A stretch of DNA of 64,000 bases from Cronobacter turicensis z3032. GTDB taxonomy: Bacteria; Pseudomonadota; Gammaproteobacteria; Enterobacterales; Enterobacteriaceae. Within the stretch, counting starts at the first letter, position 1, and every line of letters starts with the position of its first letter. A program made the position numbers and the translations under genes. The stretch lies in NCBI GenBank assembly GCA_000027065.2, contig FN543093.2, forward strand, positions 1,926,074 through 1,990,073. Direction: 5' to 3'. Of this stretch, positions 57,322 to 64,000 are shown piece after piece. The notes under the pieces were generated by a model, which saw only the letters and a list, made by a program, of their open reading frames with translations, searched no databases and was not told the DNA's origin.

Positions 57322-58332
57322 TTAACAGATCCGGGGTAAAGGTTCGCTATGCGGCAGATCAAGCGTGCGCTTTACGCCATAAATTCCGGCGAGACGCACC
57401 CCTTTTTGCGCCACCACCTCACCAATCATAGTCGCATCCTGCCCAAGCGGGTGCGCGCGCAGCGCCGCCAGCGCATGTTGCGCCGCCTCGCGCGCCACGC
57501 CAATCACCAGTTTTCCCTCGTTAGCGAAATTCAGCGCATCCAGACCGAGCAGCTCGCAGACGCCGCGCACGGCGGGTTTCAGCGGCAGCGCGCGCTCCTG
57601 TAACTCAATGCCGCAGCCCGCGCTTGCCGCGAACTCATGCACTACGGCGTTGACCCCGCCACGAGTGGCGTCGCGCAGGGCTTTCACGCCCGGCACGGCG
57701 CGCAACTGCTGAATCAGCGGCGAGAGCAGGGCGCAGTCGCTCGCCAGTTCCCCTTCAAGCCCCAGCTGTTCACGCAGGTTAAGGATAGTCGCGCCGTGAT
57801 CGCCGAGCGTGCCGGAGACCAGCAGCACGTCGCCGGGCGCCAGCTGCCGCGCGCCCCAGTGAATATCGGCGGGGATAGCCCCAAGCCCGGCAGTATTGAT
57901 AAAGAGTTTATCCGCCGCGCCGCGCGGCACCACTTTGGTATCGCCGGTGACTATCTGGATGCCTGCCGCGCGCGCCGTCGCGGCCATGCTGTGGGCCACT
58001 TTTTCAAGCGTCGCCATCTCCAGACCCTCTTCAAGAATAAAACCGCAGGAGAGCCAGCGCGGCACGGCGCCGCTTACTGCGACATCATTGGCCGTGCCGC
58101 AAATCGCGAGCTTGCCGATGTCGCCGCCGGGGAAAAACAGCGGGTCGATAACATAGCTGTCGGTGGAAAACGCCAGCCGGTCGCCTCTGGCCGTCAGTTC
58201 GGCAAGCGGCAGGCGCGCCTGATCTTCCTGCTCCGCCAGCCACGGATTTTCAAATGCCTGCATAAACAGGCGGTCGATCAACTGCTGCATCGCCTGGCCG
58301 CCGCTGCCGTGGGCGAGAGTAATGGTGTTCAT
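57322..58332 (-). CDS. hypE: Hydrogenase maturation factor HypE (carbamoyl dehydratase)
   Basis: 336 residues from ATG 58332, which overlaps the hypD stop in ATGA and equals the E. coli length. HypE accepts a carbamoyl group from HypF on its C-terminal cysteine and dehydrates it with ATP to the cyanide ligand of the NiFe site. The N-terminal LAHGSGGQAMQQLI, the ATP region STDSYVIDPLFFPGGDIG and the terminal PRIC cysteine are all present. Confidence 0.97.
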   Translation of the reverse strand: MNTITLAHGSGGQAMQQLIDRLFMQAFENPWLAEQEDQARLPLAELTARGDRLAFSTDSYVIDPLFFPGGDIGKLAICGTANDVAVSGAVPRWLSCGFILEEGLEMATLEKVAHSMAATARAAGIQIVTGDTKVVPRGAADKLFINTAGLGAIPADIHWGARQLAPGDVLLVSGTLGDHGATILNLREQLGLEGELASDCALLSPLIQQLRAVPGVKALRDATRGGVNAVVHEFAASAGCGIELQERALPLKPAVRGVCELLGLDALNFANEGKLVIGVAREAAQHALAALRAHPLGQDATMIGEVVAQKGVRLAGIYGVKRTLDLPHSEPLPRIC

Positions 58333-59450
58333 GCGTCGCACTCCTCTGAACGATACTGATACCAGGCGGCGCAGGCTCCTTCGGAGGAGACCATTAGCGC
58401 GCCGAAGGCGTTTTGCGGGTTACAGCGGGCGCCGAAGAGCGGGCACTGGGCCGGTTTACAGCGGCCTGTCAGCACCTCGCCGCAGCGGGCTTCGGGGGAA
58501 TCGTTGACCTGCTGCGGCGCGGGCGCGAAATGCGCCTCGGCGTCAAAGGCTTGAAACGGCGCGCGAAGCCGCACGCCGGAGTGGCGGATCACCCCCAGCC
58601 CGCGCCATTCGCTGTCGCCCTCGACGTGAAACACCGTGTCGATCGCCTGCTGCGCCGCCGGGTTGCCCGCGTCCGGCACCACGCGGCGGTACTGGTTTTC
58701 CACGCGGCTTTCTCCGGCGATACGCTGCTCGACCAGCATCAGCACGCCCTGTAACAGATCCAGCGGCTCGAAACCGGCCACCACCAGCGGGCGCGCGAAA
58801 CGCCCGGCGATGAAATCATACGGGTCGGTGCCTATCACCATGCTGACATGCCCTGGCGCCAGAAACGCGTCAATCTGGTTATCCGGCTGCTCCAGCAGGC
58901 TTTGCAGCGTCGGGATAAGCGTAATGTGCTGGCAGAAAAAGTAAAAATTGCGCACGCCGCGCGCTTTCGCCTGAATAAGCGTCAGCGCCGTGGCGGGCAT
59001 GGTGGTTTCAAAGCCTAAACCGAAAAACACCACGTCGCGCTCTGGCTGCTGTTCGGCGATTTTCAGCGCGTCCATCGGCGAATAGACGATACGCACGTCC
59101 GCGCCCTGGGCTCTCGCCTGGAGCAGCGAGCCGTTTTTGCCCGGCACGCGCATGGCGTCGCCGAAGGTGCAGAAGATAACGCCGGGACGGCGGGCGATTT
59201 CGGTGGCGTTGTCGATGCGTCCCATCGGCAGCACGCAGACCGGGCAGCCGGGGCCGTGGATAAACTCAATGTTCTCCGGCAGCAAGCGATCGAGGCCAAA
59301 TTTAAAAATGGCGTGGGTGTGGCCGCCGCACACCTCCATGATACGCAGCGGTTTCTGCGCCGTGTGGTTTAAGAGCGGCGCGCGTTCGCACAGCCGGTCC
59401 ATCAGGCGCAGCACCCGTTCCGGGTTGCGGTATTCATCGACATAACGCAT
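58329..59450 (-). CDS. hypD: Hydrogenase maturation factor HypD
   Basis: 373 residues, equal to E. coli. HypD is a 4Fe-4S protein that, with HypC, assembles the Fe(CN)2CO unit. Conserved stretches are EVCGGHTHAIFKFG, HGPGCPVCVLPMGRID, FFGLGFETTMPATA and the cysteine-rich RCGEVLTGRCKPAQCPLFG. The start is adjacent to hypC (TGATG overlap) and the end overlaps hypE. Confidence 0.97.
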   Translation of the reverse strand: MRYVDEYRNPERVLRLMDRLCERAPLLNHTAQKPLRIMEVCGGHTHAIFKFGLDRLLPENIEFIHGPGCPVCVLPMGRIDNATEIARRPGVIFCTFGDAMRVPGKNGSLLQARAQGADVRIVYSPMDALKIAEQQPERDVVFFGLGFETTMPATALTLIQAKARGVRNFYFFCQHITLIPTLQSLLEQPDNQIDAFLAPGHVSMVIGTDPYDFIAGRFARPLVVAGFEPLDLLQGVLMLVEQRIAGESRVENQYRRVVPDAGNPAAQQAIDTVFHVEGDSEWRGLGVIRHSGVRLRAPFQAFDAEAHFAPAPQQVNDSPEARCGEVLTGRCKPAQCPLFGARCNPQNAFGALMVSSEGACAAWYQYRSEECDA

Positions 59451-59728
59451 CAGCGGTTCTCCTCGCCATACAGCAGCGCGCCGACATCCGGCTCCACCTC
59501 AAACATGGTTTGCAGCGCCTCCAGCGTGTCGCGCGCCTCGCGCTCATTAATCAGGCTCATGGCGAAACCGACATGCACCAGTACCCACTGGCCGAGGCGC
59601 GGCTGGCCGTTATCGTCATGCGTGCCTACCAGCGTTAAATCGACATCACGCCGCACGCCGCACACCTCGACGCGGGCGAGATTGTCTGAGAGCAGTTCGC
59701 AGACCTGCCCCGGAATGCCTATGCACAT
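59450..59728 (-). CDS. hypC: Hydrogenase maturation chaperone HypC
   Basis: 92 residues from ATG 59728 (E. coli 90). The N-terminus MCIGIPGQV carries the essential Cys2 that binds the iron precursor with HypD and the large subunit of hydrogenase 3. [10 protein letters not shown] holds the conserved histidine. Upstream in-frame codons lie inside hypB and are not homologous. It overlaps hypB by ten bases. Confidence 0.96.
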   Translation of the reverse strand: MCIGIPGQVCELLSDNLARVEVCGVRRDVDLTLVGTHDDNGQPRLGQWVLVHVGFAMSLINEREARDTLEALQTMFEVEPDVGALLYGEENR

Positions 59729-60591
59729 CGCTGTTCCTCCAGCCAGGCGAGCCACGCGTTCATGCCGTCGCCGCGCATGGCGGAGACCAGCAGGATAGTG
59801 ATATTCGGGTTGACCTGGCGCGCGTACGCCATGCATTGCTCGACGTCGAAGTTCAGGTACGGCAGCAGATCGATTTTATTGAGCAGCATCAGCGAGGCGG
59901 CGGCGAACATATGCGGGTACTTGAGCGGCTTATCTTCGCCCTCGGTCACGGAGAGCACCGCCACTTTGTGACGCTCGCCGAGATCAAATCCCGCCGGGCA
60001 GACCAGGTTGCCGACGTTTTCAATAAACAGCACGCCGTTATCGGCAAGCGGCAGGCGCGCCATCGCCTCCTGAACCATCTGTGCGTCGAGATGACACCCT
60101 TTGCCGGTATTAACCTGTATCGCCGGGGTGCCGGTGGCGCGAATGCGCTCGGCGTCGTTCACCGTCTGCTGATCGCCTTCGATAACGGCGCAGGGCGTGG
60201 TATCGAGCAGGCGTTTGAGCGTCTCGGTGAGCAGCGTCGTTTTGCCGGAACCGGGGCTGGAGACCAGATTCAGCGCCAGTTGACCGCGCGCGGCGAGCCG
60301 CTGGCGGTTGCGCTGCGCAATCTGGTTATTTTTATCGAGCACGTTGATTTCAATCTCCACCATTTTGCGCTGGCTCAGGCCAGGCGCATGGGTGCCCGCT
60401 TCGCCGTGGCCGTAATCGAGAGCGCCATCTGGCGCTATTTCAGGCGAGAACGTGTTGAGGCTTATCGTGGCGATGGGGGCCGCGGCGCGCGGCGCGGCGG
60501 CAAAGGGGGCGGCGCGAAACGGCGAGTGCGGGTTGCGCTCATCGCCTTCTATATAAAGGTTGCCGTGCTGGCAACCGCAGGTCGTACACAT
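59719..60591 (-). CDS. hypB: Hydrogenase nickel incorporation GTPase HypB
   Basis: 290 residues, equal to E. coli. HypB inserts nickel with HypA using GTP. The high-affinity nickel motif is at the N-terminus, with Cys2, Cys5 and Cys7 in MCTTCGC. The P-loop is SSPGSGKTT, and the second metal site lies in [12 protein letters not shown] and LVCPAGFD. It is translated within the hyp operon, overlapping hypC. Confidence 0.97.
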   Translation of the reverse strand: MCTTCGCQHGNLYIEGDERNPHSPFRAAPFAAAPRAAAPIATISLNTFSPEIAPDGALDYGHGEAGTHAPGLSQRKMVEIEINVLDKNNQIAQRNRQRLAARGQLALNLVSSPGSGKTTLLTETLKRLLDTTPCAVIEGDQQTVNDAERIRATGTPAIQVNTGKGCHLDAQMVQEAMARLPLADNGVLFIENVGNLVCPAGFDLGERHKVAVLSVTEGEDKPLKYPHMFAAASLMLLNKIDLLPYLNFDVEQCMAYARQVNPNITILLVSAMRGDGMNAWLAWLEEQRCA

Positions 60592-60594
60592 CTT

Positions 60595-60945
60595 CTACTC
60601 CTGTTCTATTTCCAGACGCTTGATTTGCACGCTGTCATCGGCATCGATGCGCAGATCCGCGCTGTGACAATGCGGGCAGCGGCGTACCAGCATCGTGAGT
60701 AACTCGACATTCCGCTGGCAGTGGGGGCACCAGCACTGCGCCTCCTGCTGGCTTAAATGCAGCGCGCAGCCCTCGGCGCGGGTGTCGCGGCACGCCAGAT
60801 CAAAGCAAAACTCCAGCGCGCTGCGCTCGACGCAGGAGAACGCGCCGATTTCCAGCCATACGCCGGTGACCTTGCGTGCGCCAAGCTGCTGCGCCTGCTG
60901 TTCAATAATTTCCACTGCCCGCTGGCAGAGGGTGAGTTCGTGCAT
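60595..60945 (-). CDS. hypA: Hydrogenase nickel metallochaperone HypA
   Basis: 116 residues from ATG 60945, equal to E. coli, with GGAGG four bases upstream; a longer frame is non-homologous. HypA delivers nickel to hydrogenase 3. The nickel site is MHE at the N-terminus (His2), and the structural zinc is held by Cys73, Cys76, Cys90 and Cys93 in CWCPHC and RRCPHC. It is the first gene of the hyp operon, downstream of a consensus sigma-54 promoter. Confidence 0.97.
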   Translation of the reverse strand: MHELTLCQRAVEIIEQQAQQLGARKVTGVWLEIGAFSCVERSALEFCFDLACRDTRAEGCALHLSQQEAQCWCPHCQRNVELLTMLVRRCPHCHSADLRIDADDSVQIKRLEIEQE

Positions 60946-60987
60946 AACGCCTCCGGTACGCTTTGCGTTTGCGAATGCCATAAGCAA

Positions 60988-61003
60988 TGCAATAACGGTG
61001 CCA
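60988..61003 (-). promoter_or_regulatory. Sigma-54 promoter of hypA
   Basis: On the minus strand TGGCACCGTTATTGCA is a perfect match to TGGCAC-N5-TTGCA, with the -24 GG and -12 GC separated by ten bases. Transcription should start near 60977, about 30 bp before hypA. Confidence 0.9.
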
Positions 61004-61049
61004 GCGCGGGAGAAGGGTGGCGGAAGGCTGTCGCGGCGGGTGTCGAGGC

Positions 61050-61072
61050 TGTCGAAATGACATGTCATGACA
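61050..61072. promoter_or_regulatory. FhlA-type upstream activating sequence between hypA and hycA
   Basis: TGTCGAAATGACA (61050-61062) is directly followed by TGTCATGACA (61063-61072), two inverted repeats of TGTC/GACA. They lie about 80-105 bp upstream of the hycA start and 75-95 bp upstream of the hypA start, where an enhancer for FhlA is expected to serve both promoters. Confidence 0.6.
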
Positions 61073-61127
61073 GACGGCGTGACGTGACGTTTCAGAATAA
61101 ATCTATTAAAAACAGATAATTAAAAAA

Positions 61128-61143
61128 TGGCATGGTTCCTGCT
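61128..61143 (+). promoter_or_regulatory. Sigma-54 promoter of hycA
   Basis: TGGCATGGTTCCTGCT has the -24 GG (61129-61130) and -12 GC (61141-61142) with ten bases between, matching TGGCAC-N5-TTGCT except two positions. Transcription should begin near 61154, about 25 bp before hycA. Confidence 0.85.
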
Positions 61144-61178
61144 ACAGAGGGTTATCTCTGTTAAATGAGCTAACCACT

Positions 61179-61643
61179 ATGATCCTGTCCGAACTAAGCC
61201 AGAAGGCGGAGTTTATCGCCGACCGTCACCGCGCGTTACAGACGCACTGGCACACCTACTGCAATACGCTGGTCCAGGCCATTACGCTGTCGCGTCAGAA
61301 GCTGCATCACTCGCTCGGCTGCGAGCCGCAAAACGGGTTGTGCTTCTTTCTCTTTGAGCATTTCGCCATCCGCGTGGAGCAGGCCGAAGGCTTTCACTGC
61401 CGCACCATTAACTACCTGATAGCCCGCCGCGACGGCAGCGAAGAGACGCTGCTCGCCACCGCACAGCTTGACGCAAAAGGCATGCTGGATGGCGCGGTGG
61501 ATATCCGCGACCGCGAGCGGGTGCTGGCGCACTACCTCGACAAAATCGGCGCGCTGTACGACGGGTTGTATGACGCCGTCCAGCACGACACGCCGCTGCA
61601 TATCAGCGAGATCCTGGCGGCCCGCGACGCGTCGTCACATTAA
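61179..61643 (+). CDS. hycA: Formate hydrogenlyase regulatory protein HycA
   Basis: 154 residues (E. coli 153). HycA counteracts FhlA and lowers expression of the formate regulon. Family-like stretches are SQKAEFIADRHRALQTHWH, LHHSLGCEP and DIRDRERVLAHYLDKI. It is the first gene of the hyc operon encoding hydrogenase 3 and formate hydrogenlyase. It has no domain outside its own small family. Confidence 0.93.
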   Translation: MILSELSQKAEFIADRHRALQTHWHTYCNTLVQAITLSRQKLHHSLGCEPQNGLCFFLFEHFAIRVEQAEGFHCRTINYLIARRDGSEETLLATAQLDAKGMLDGAVDIRDRERVLAHYLDKIGALYDGLYDAVQHDTPLHISEILAARDASSH

Positions 61644-61663
61644 CCGGGCGACGTGTCGCCGAC

Positions 61664-61706
61664 TGTCGAAATCGTCCGTCGTCGTCACTTTTCGTCAAAA
61701 ATGTCC
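61664..61706. promoter_or_regulatory. Probable second FhlA binding region between hycA and hycB
   Basis: The stretch contains TGTCGAAATCGTCC and then CACTTTTCGTCAAAAATGTCC-like repeats of the same TGTCG/GAAA elements as the upstream site. E. coli also has an FhlA site between hycA and hycB. The boundaries are approximate. Confidence 0.4.
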
Positions 61707-61725
61707 ATCACCTGAGGAACACCTG

Positions 61726-62331
61726 GTGAACCGTTTTATCATTGCCGACTCCACGCTTTGCATCGGCTGCCACACCTGCGAGGCTGCCTGTTCAGAGACG
61801 CACCGCCTGCATGGACTGCAATCCAGGCCGCGCCTGACGGTTATGCGTAACCAAAAAGATTCCGCCCCACAGCTTTGCCACCACTGCGAAGACGCGCCCT
61901 GCGCGCAGGTCTGTCCGGTGAACGCCATCACGCGCGAGGCGGGGGCGATTCAGCTCAATGAAAGCCTGTGCGTGAGCTGCAAACTGTGCGGCATCGCCTG
62001 TCCGTTCGGCGCGATTGAATTCTCCGGCAGCCGCCCGCTGCATATCCCCGCTAACGTCAACAGCCCGAAAGCGCCCCCCGCGCCGCCTGCGCCTGCGCGC
62101 GTCGGCGCGTTTCTCGACTGGACGCCTGGCGTGCGCGCTGTTGCGGTGAAGTGCGATCTCTGCCAGTTCGACGCTGACGGCCCGGCCTGCATACGCACCT
62201 GTCCAACCGGCGCGCTGAAGCTTGTTGATAACCACGACATCGCCCGCGCCAGCCGCCGTAAACGCGAACTGACCATTAATGCCGATCTCGGCGACTTATC
62301 GCTGCTGCTGCAACCGCGCGGAGGAGAATAA
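61726..62331 (+). CDS. hycB: Formate hydrogenlyase Fe-S subunit HycB
   Basis: 201 residues starting from GTG at 61726, chosen because AGGA lies seven bases upstream and homology begins at NRFIIADSTLC. HycB is the 4Fe-4S electron-transfer subunit linking formate dehydrogenase H to hydrogenase 3. Four cysteine clusters are visible: CIGCHTCEAAC, CHHCEDAPCAQVCP, CVSCKLCGIACP and CDLCQFDADGPACIRTCP. The stop overlaps the hycC start by one base. Confidence 0.95.
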   Translation: MNRFIIADSTLCIGCHTCEAACSETHRLHGLQSRPRLTVMRNQKDSAPQLCHHCEDAPCAQVCPVNAITREAGAIQLNESLCVSCKLCGIACPFGAIEFSGSRPLHIPANVNSPKAPPAPPAPARVGAFLDWTPGVRAVAVKCDLCQFDADGPACIRTCPTGALKLVDNHDIARASRRKRELTINADLGDLSLLLQPRGGE

Positions 62332-64000
62332 TGAACGCGATTTTCTTATATCAGGGCGCGCTGGCGGCCTTTGGCGCCGGGCTTGCGCTCGCGCTGCTGA
62401 GCGCCTGGCATAAGCCGCTCAGCGCACGGCTTGCCGGTCTTGGCGGCGCGCTGGGTTGCCTGTGCGCGCTGGCGACGGGCGGCGGGCTGCTGCTCAACGT
62501 CAACGACGGGCCGCTTACGACGCATATCGGCTCGCTCGCGGTGCATCTCACCGCCTTTAACGCAATCTGGCTTGCGACACTCGGCCTGCCGGGCTTCTTT
62601 ATTTGCCTGTTTACGCTTATCACCCCGCGCGACGGGCAGGCGCGCGCCAGCGGGGCGCTTATCAACCTGCTGCTTGGCGCCGCGACGCTCGCGGTTACCG
62701 CCCAGAGCCTCGCGACGCTGGTGGCGATGGCGGAAATCATGGCGCTTGCCGCCGTGTTCCTGACCGGCGACAGCGCGGGCGGCAAGCTCTGGTTTGCACT
62801 GGGGCGTCTCGGCACGCTGCTGCTGGCGCTCGCCTGCTGGCTGCTGTGGCGACAGTACGGCACGCTCGACATGCTGGCGTTAAGCTCGCTCACTGCCGGG
62901 CAGCCGTTCGGCGCCATCATCTGGCTGCTGGGACTGACGGGCTTCGGGCTGCTCGCAGGCGTAATCCCGCTGCACGGCGGCGTGGTGCAGGGCCATGCGC
63001 AGGCCGCCGCGCCCGCCGCCGCGCTCTTCTCCGCCGTGGTGCTGAAAGTGGGGCTCTACGGCATCCTGGTCTTTTCGCTGATGAACGCCGCGCTGCCGCT
63101 CTGGTGCGGCGTGCTGGTGCTGGTGCTCGGCATGGTGACTGCGTTTATCGGCGGGCTTTACGCGCTGCTTGAGCACAACATCCAGCGGCTGCTGGCGTAC
63201 CACACGCTTGAGAACATCGGCATTATTCTGCTGGGGCTCGGCGCGGGGCTTGTCGGCATTTCGCTTGGCGAGCCTGCGCTGGTGGCGCTCGGCCTGGTGG
63301 GCGGGCTTTATCATCTCTTCAACCACAGCCTGTTTAAAACCACGCTGTTTCTCGGCGCGGGCGCGGTCTTTCACCGCACCGGCCTGCGCGATATCGAAAA
63401 GCTCGGCGGCATCGGCAAAACCATGCCGCTTATTTCGATCTCCATGCTGGTGGGCCTGATGGCGATGGCCGCGCTGCCGCCGCTGAACGGCTTTGCGGGC
63501 GAGTGGGTGATTTATCAGGCGTTCTTTGACCTGGGCGCGCAGCCGCTGTTTATCACCCGTCTGCTTGGGCCGCTGCTGGCGGTGGGGCTCGCGATTACCG
63601 GCGCGCTGGCGGTGATGTGTATGGCGAAGGTCTACGGGGTGACGTTCCTCGGCGCGCCGCGCACGCAGGCCGCCGCGCAGGCGACCGACGCGCCCTGGCT
63701 CATGCGCTTGTGTGTGATGGGGCTTGCACTGTGCTGCGTGGCGGGCGGCGTCGCCGCGCCGTGGCTGTTGCCGCTGCTGGGCCGCGCCGTCCCGCTGCCG
63801 ATCGTCACTTCCGGCACCACCGTTTCGCAGCCGGTGATCACGCTGCTGCTGGTGGGCTCGCTGCTGCTGCCGTTCCTGCTGATGATCCTCTTCAAAGGCG
63901 ATCGCCTGCCGTCGCGCACGCGCGGCAGCGCCTGGGTTTGCGGCTACGACCACGAACCGGAGATGGTCATTACCGCGCATGGTTTCGCCCGGCCCGTTAA
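62331..64000 (+). CDS. hycC: Formate hydrogenlyase membrane subunit HycC (partial)
   Basis: 556 codons are present before the right edge (E. coli about 608). HycC is the NuoL/MrpA-like membrane subunit of formate hydrogenlyase. The visible protein has about 14-15 membrane segments, with LEHNIQRLLAYHTLENIGII and LPPLNGFAGEWVIYQAFF as family marks and ends in WVCGYDHEPEMVITAHGFA. The segment at residues 215-222 reads HGGVVQGH where E. coli has HGWVPQAH, a notable change in a usually conserved loop. Confidence 0.95.
   Translation, partial: MNAIFLYQGALAAFGAGLALALLSAWHKPLSARLAGLGGALGCLCALATGGGLLLNVNDGPLTTHIGSLAVHLTAFNAIWLATLGLPGFFICLFTLITPRDGQARASGALINLLLGAATLAVTAQSLATLVAMAEIMALAAVFLTGDSAGGKLWFALGRLGTLLLALACWLLWRQYGTLDMLALSSLTAGQPFGAIIWLLGLTGFGLLAGVIPLHGGVVQGHAQAAAPAAALFSAVVLKVGLYGILVFSLMNAALPLWCGVLVLVLGMVTAFIGGLYALLEHNIQRLLAYHTLENIGIILLGLGAGLVGISLGEPALVALGLVGGLYHLFNHSLFKTTLFLGAGAVFHRTGLRDIEKLGGIGKTMPLISISMLVGLMAMAALPPLNGFAGEWVIYQAFFDLGAQPLFITRLLGPLLAVGLAITGALAVMCMAKVYGVTFLGAPRTQAAAQATDAPWLMRLCVMGLALCCVAGGVAAPWLLPLLGRAVPLPIVTSGTTVSQPVITLLLVGSLLLPFLLMILFKGDRLPSRTRGSAWVCGYDHEPEMVITAHGFARPV

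Overview
The window is a chromosomal segment of a GC-rich enterobacterium. Gene content and order in the conserved blocks match Escherichia coli closely: pheST-ihfA-btuCED-nlpC, ydiV-selO-aroH-ppsR-ppsA, rprA-ydiK-ydiJ-menI, sufABCDSE-ldtE-lpp-pykF, and hypABCDE-fhlA divergent from hycABC. Between these blocks lie genes that E. coli K-12 lacks at these positions. The combination (glycosylated AIDA-type adhesin, AppA phytase, GH4 and GH3 glycosidase loci, a puu cluster without puuE) suggests Cronobacter or a close relative. That genus call is inference from gene content only.

Layout. 1-6045: end of pheS, pheT, ihfA, the vitamin B12 importer genes btuC/btuD around the peroxidase btuE, and the lipoprotein peptidase nlpC. 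6046-9904: an inserted beta-glucoside locus (PTS EIIC, GH4 6-phospho-beta-glucosidase, LacI-type regulator) preceded by two identical 14-bp operators and a 9-codon leader ORF. 10056-17150: ydiV, selO, aroH and ppsR (both minus strand), ppsA. 17329-21090: a GPH-family sugar transporter and a cytoplasmic GH3 glycosidase. 21108-26234: the RcsB-activated sRNA gene rprA, then ydiK, ydiJ, menI. 26235-28250: an AT-rich patch carrying an AppA-type phytase. 28250-37460: suf operon with Fur, IscR and IHF sites, ldtE, lpp, pykF.

37470-46633 holds the most distinctive system: a long leader region (RcsAB-like box, 22-codon ORF, perfect hairpin), an autotransporter heptosyltransferase with a four-cysteine metal finger, and a 2356-residue AIDA-type autotransporter. 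The passenger is built of nested repeats: about 19 residues, then 90/91 residues, then an exactly 813-bp superunit in tandem. 46640-55149: putrescine utilisation genes puuBCRD and divergent puuA-puuP, bracketed by two clusters of the same 29-bp REP-like palindrome. One cluster is a tandem array of seven copies with a 51-53 bp period. 55150-64000: fhlA and hypEDCBA (minus strand), then hycA, hycB and the start of hycC (plus strand), with two sigma-54 promoters and FhlA-type upstream sites between them.

Functionally the window combines translation and IHF, B12 uptake, carbon switching at PEP/pyruvate (PpsA/PpsR against PykF, both with Cra sites), stress Fe-S assembly, envelope linkage (Lpp and LdtE), polyamine catabolism, and formate hydrogenlyase with its NiFe maturation machinery. 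Start sites were chosen from homologue N-termini and ribosome-binding sites; several reading frames extend further upstream than the real gene. No tRNA, rRNA, insertion sequence, prophage or CRISPR array was seen.
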